Shown piece by piece: positions 4,341 through 5,856 of a DNA stretch of 5,856 nucleotides. The DNA is from an uncultured Oxalobacteraceae bacterium (GTDB lineage Bacteria > Pseudomonadota > Gammaproteobacteria > Burkholderiales > Burkholderiaceae), in the NCBI GenBank assembly GCA_946479255.1, contig CAMLFK010000299.1, positions 1 through 5,856 on the forward strand, given 5' to 3'. The position numbers and the translations under genes were made by a program. Below the pieces are notes generated by a model. That model searched no databases. It was not told the origin of the DNA and was given only the letters and a program-made list of their open reading frames with translations. The stretch's first letter is position 1. Each line of letters opens with the position of its first letter.

Positions 4341-5549
4341 ATGCAAGAGATATATAAGAGGGCGCTTCTCACACTCATTGTTCTCGTGGCGGCGAATGCG
4401 CTGATGGTGGCTTTTTTCACCTACCAGAGTTATCGCTCGCTTCCCCTGTTGCCCGGGGCGGGAGACGGAGTTCGCCTGGAGGTGGCCCGTTGGACGGATA
4501 TCGGGTCGGGCGGCACCTCGACCGTCCGCATCTACGATGACCAGCCGAACAAGCTGCGTTTCGACATGAAACTGACGAAAGCGGTGCCGTTCCCGTCCGC
4601 TGGTGCCAACCTGACGTTCATGGACGCGAAAGGACAGCAAGTGCTGGCGGACTGGTCGAAGTACGCCACCATCACCTTCCTGGCCAAATGCACTCCGTCG
4701 AATTCGATGGTATTTTCCCTTAGCACCTTCGACGAGAAGATTACGAGGAAGGGCGACTTCCGCACCTACCGGGTTCCGGCCACTTATTTCTCCTGCAATA
4801 AGAAAGGGGTGCCGGTTTCCCTGGACCTGAGCCGGCTCGCCCTGCCTGACTGGTGGCTCAACGCGATGAAGCTGGACTTGTCGAGCCAGGGCTATGCGCT
4901 CGACAAGGTGGCAAAGATTTCCTTCGGCGCCAATTTGAATAGTCCTCTGGAAGTCGATACCCAGGTGGAAATCAGCGAACTCGTGCTGCACGGCCGCGAC
5001 TATCTCTATTTCGCATGGCTGGCCTTGGCGCTGTTAACCAGCTGGGCCGCATTTGCGGTCTGGTTTTTTCGGGCCCATTCGCGCGCGCTGATGGCCAGCG
5101 TGGCGTCCAGCCTGAAAAAAGACGTCCCGCTGTTCGCGTATCGTCAATTAACACTGGAACCGTATAAGGATAAGGAGAAGGCGGCGCTCCTGCGTTATAT
5201 CGCCACCAATTACACCGACCCCGAATTGTCCGTGGAGTCGGTTGTTATCGGGACCGGGTCCAATCGAAGCAAAGTCAATGATGTTCTGAAATCAGAACTG
5301 GGTATGAGCTTCACCGGCTACCTGAATAAATTGCGGTTGACGGAAGCGGCCAGGTTATTGGCCGAAAAAAGCGCCGCCACGGTCGCGGAGATTGCGTATT
5401 CCGTTGGTTATGCCAATGTTTCTTATTTCAATAAGTTGTTCAAGGAAGAATACGGCTGCACCCCGAAAGCATTTCGATCAATTTCCACCCAGCAAGAAAA
5501 CCCCGCCGCGGGTATCCCCGCCGAGTCCCCTGCGGACGCGCAGCACTGA
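4341..5549 (+). CDS. Membrane-anchored AraC-family transcriptional regulator with periplasmic sensor domain
   Basis: A 402-residue one-component regulator. Residues 1-7 are a short charged N-terminus. A first membrane segment at about 8-26 (LLTLIVLVAANALMVAFF) leads to about 195 periplasmic residues that look like a beta-sandwich. The second membrane segment is at about 223-243 (YFAWLALALLTSWAAFAVWFF). After a cytoplasmic linker, an AraC DNA-binding domain spans about 283-379, with two helix-turn-helix units and the signature VAEIAYSVGYANVSYFNKLFK followed by YGCTPKAFR. The periplasmic part has Cys117 and Cys152, which could form a disulfide, and its layout suggests a carbohydrate-binding fold, though I cannot name the family. 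An in-frame ATG at 4275 would add 22 residues. I prefer 4341 because it places the first membrane helix directly at the N-terminus and because a -10-like element covers the upstream ATG. Neither start has a strong Shine-Dalgarno sequence. It probably senses a periplasmic sugar or glycan and controls nearby genes. Confidence 0.88.
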   Translation: MQEIYKRALLTLIVLVAANALMVAFFTYQSYRSLPLLPGAGDGVRLEVARWTDIGSGGTSTVRIYDDQPNKLRFDMKLTKAVPFPSAGANLTFMDAKGQQVLADWSKYATITFLAKCTPSNSMVFSLSTFDEKITRKGDFRTYRVPATYFSCNKKGVPVSLDLSRLALPDWWLNAMKLDLSSQGYALDKVAKISFGANLNSPLEVDTQVEISELVLHGRDYLYFAWLALALLTSWAAFAVWFFRAHSRALMASVASSLKKDVPLFAYRQLTLEPYKDKEKAALLRYIATNYTDPELSVESVVIGTGSNRSKVNDVLKSELGMSFTGYLNKLRLTEAARLLAEKSAATVAEIAYSVGYANVSYFNKLFKEEYGCTPKAFRSISTQQENPAAGIPAESPADAQH

Positions 5550-5551
5550 GC

Positions 5552-5595
5552 TTCTGACACTTTTGACAGAATTAATCAAAATTTCTGCAAATTTT
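5552..5595. promoter_or_regulatory. AT-rich repeat cluster after the regulator gene, candidate operator
   Basis: Within 44 bases of the regulator's stop lie a direct repeat, TTCTGACA (5552-5559) and TTTTGACA (5561-5568), spaced 9 bases apart; TTCTG (5552-5556) inverted to CAGAA (5567-5571); and AAAATTT (5578-5584) inverted to AAATTTT (5589-5595) around CTGC. TTGACA (5563-5568) is also a perfect -35 hexamer, but only weak -10 candidates follow at 16-18 bases. AraC regulators commonly bind direct repeats near the promoters they activate, so this is a plausible binding region for the upstream gene's product. Confidence 0.35.
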
Positions 5596-5656
5596 TAGAA
5601 CTCCCCTCATGGGCGCTAGTGTTATTTTTGGCGCGCCACCTATGCTCGGGCTGTCG

Positions 5657-5675
5657 CTCGACTTCCGCTGTCGAG
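5657..5675. repeat. 6-bp inverted repeat in the 5550-5814 intergenic region
   Basis: CTCGAC (5657-5662) and GTCGAG (5670-5675) pair around a 7-base loop. The stem is followed by A residues rather than T residues on the plus strand, so it is not an intrinsic terminator there. Nearby GGCGC (5612-5616) can pair with GCGCC (5633-5637). The regulator gene therefore has no clear terminator. Confidence 0.25.
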
Positions 5676-5751
5676 AAAAACGCACCCAAGAATCGCACTC
5701 AAATGTATTGAATATTTAGTACACATTGCGTTGTGCGCCGATGGTATTGCC

Positions 5752-5792
5752 GCAGGTCCGGTGGCCTGCAAGCGGAATATTCCTATTATAAA
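5752..5792 (+). promoter_or_regulatory. Probable promoter region of the gene starting at 5815
   Basis: TATTAT (5784-5789) or the overlapping TATAAA (5787-5792) is a good -10 element 20-odd bases before the start codon. The sequence 17 bases upstream (GTGGCC) is not a -35 box, so an activator may be needed. Symmetric elements lie where such a factor would bind: GCAGG (5752-5756) inverted to CCTGC (5765-5769), and the perfect palindrome GGAATATTCC (5774-5783) directly upstream of the -10. Confidence 0.35.
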
Positions 5793-5814
5793 AATACAGG
5801 TTGGAGAGACGATC

Positions 5815-5856
5815 ATGCCCTTCGGTATTTTGTATGCGCAGGTGCGGCTGTTTTCA
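5815..5856 (+). CDS. Start of an unidentified gene (3' partial)
   Basis: ATG at 5815 follows GGAGAG (5803-5808) with 6 bases between, a strong ribosome-binding site, and opens a frame that runs to the window edge: MPFGILYAQVRLFS. Fourteen residues are too few to name the protein. The 265-base AT-rich leader region upstream and the adjacent membrane-bound AraC regulator suggest a regulated transport or degradation gene, for example an outer-membrane receptor, but that is a guess from context only. Confidence 0.5.
   Translation, partial: MPFGILYAQVRLFS

Noticed and set aside
4323..4991. 222-residue minus-strand frame opposite the AraC regulator
   Set aside because: Composition is shadow-like and the opposite strand encodes a coherent membrane regulator.

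Overview
The window looks like chromosomal DNA of a GC-rich betaproteobacterium. The best guess is Oxalobacteraceae (Massilia/Duganella type), from the betaproteobacterial style of the IF-1 protein, the DUF4126 membrane protein and the sugar-locus gene content. This placement is by eye; no search was run.

Layout, left to right. (1) Bases 1-1153 hold the 3' part of a GH27 alpha-galactosidase gene with both catalytic aspartates present; its start lies upstream of the window. (2) 1154-1360 is a short convergent intergenic stretch with a possible 26-codon ORF behind a good Shine-Dalgarno sequence and a hairpin over its stop codon. (3) 1361-1861, minus strand, encodes a small DUF4126-type membrane protein. 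(4) 2072-2290, plus strand, is a complete infA (IF-1) standing alone, away from any ribosomal protein genes. The two genes are divergent and share a 210-bp gap with a perfect inverted repeat. (5) 2428-2628 is a vapB antitoxin gene. The vapC toxin expected next survives only as about 27 codons (2628-2711) with no normal start codon and an early stop. (6) 2712-3803 is a decayed IS200/IS605-type (IS1341-like) element with tnpB only. It has a palindrome at its left side and a frameshifted, internally deleted tnpB whose 3' tail carries three clean hairpins in a row, the layout expected of an omega (guide) RNA scaffold. (7) 3804-4340 has no convincing gene. It holds GC-rich inverted repeats and a very good rho-independent terminator (4084-4106), possibly ending a transcript of about 100 nt. 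(8) 4341-5549 encodes a membrane-anchored AraC-type regulator: TM, about 195 periplasmic residues, TM, then a cytoplasmic AraC DNA-binding domain. (9) 5550-5814 is an AT-rich regulatory region with several inverted repeats, leading to the start of an unidentified gene at 5815 that runs off the window.

How the parts relate. The alpha-galactosidase at the left edge and the membrane-spanning AraC regulator at the right suggest a carbohydrate-use locus in which the regulator senses a periplasmic sugar and controls nearby genes, most simply the gene starting at 5815. This is inference. The middle is an accessory patch: a broken toxin-antitoxin pair directly abutting a degraded TnpB element. The most interesting points are the preserved guide-RNA-like hairpins behind a disrupted TnpB, the toxin remnant beside an apparently intact antitoxin, and the possible short terminated transcript. 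I see no strong evidence for a wholly new system.
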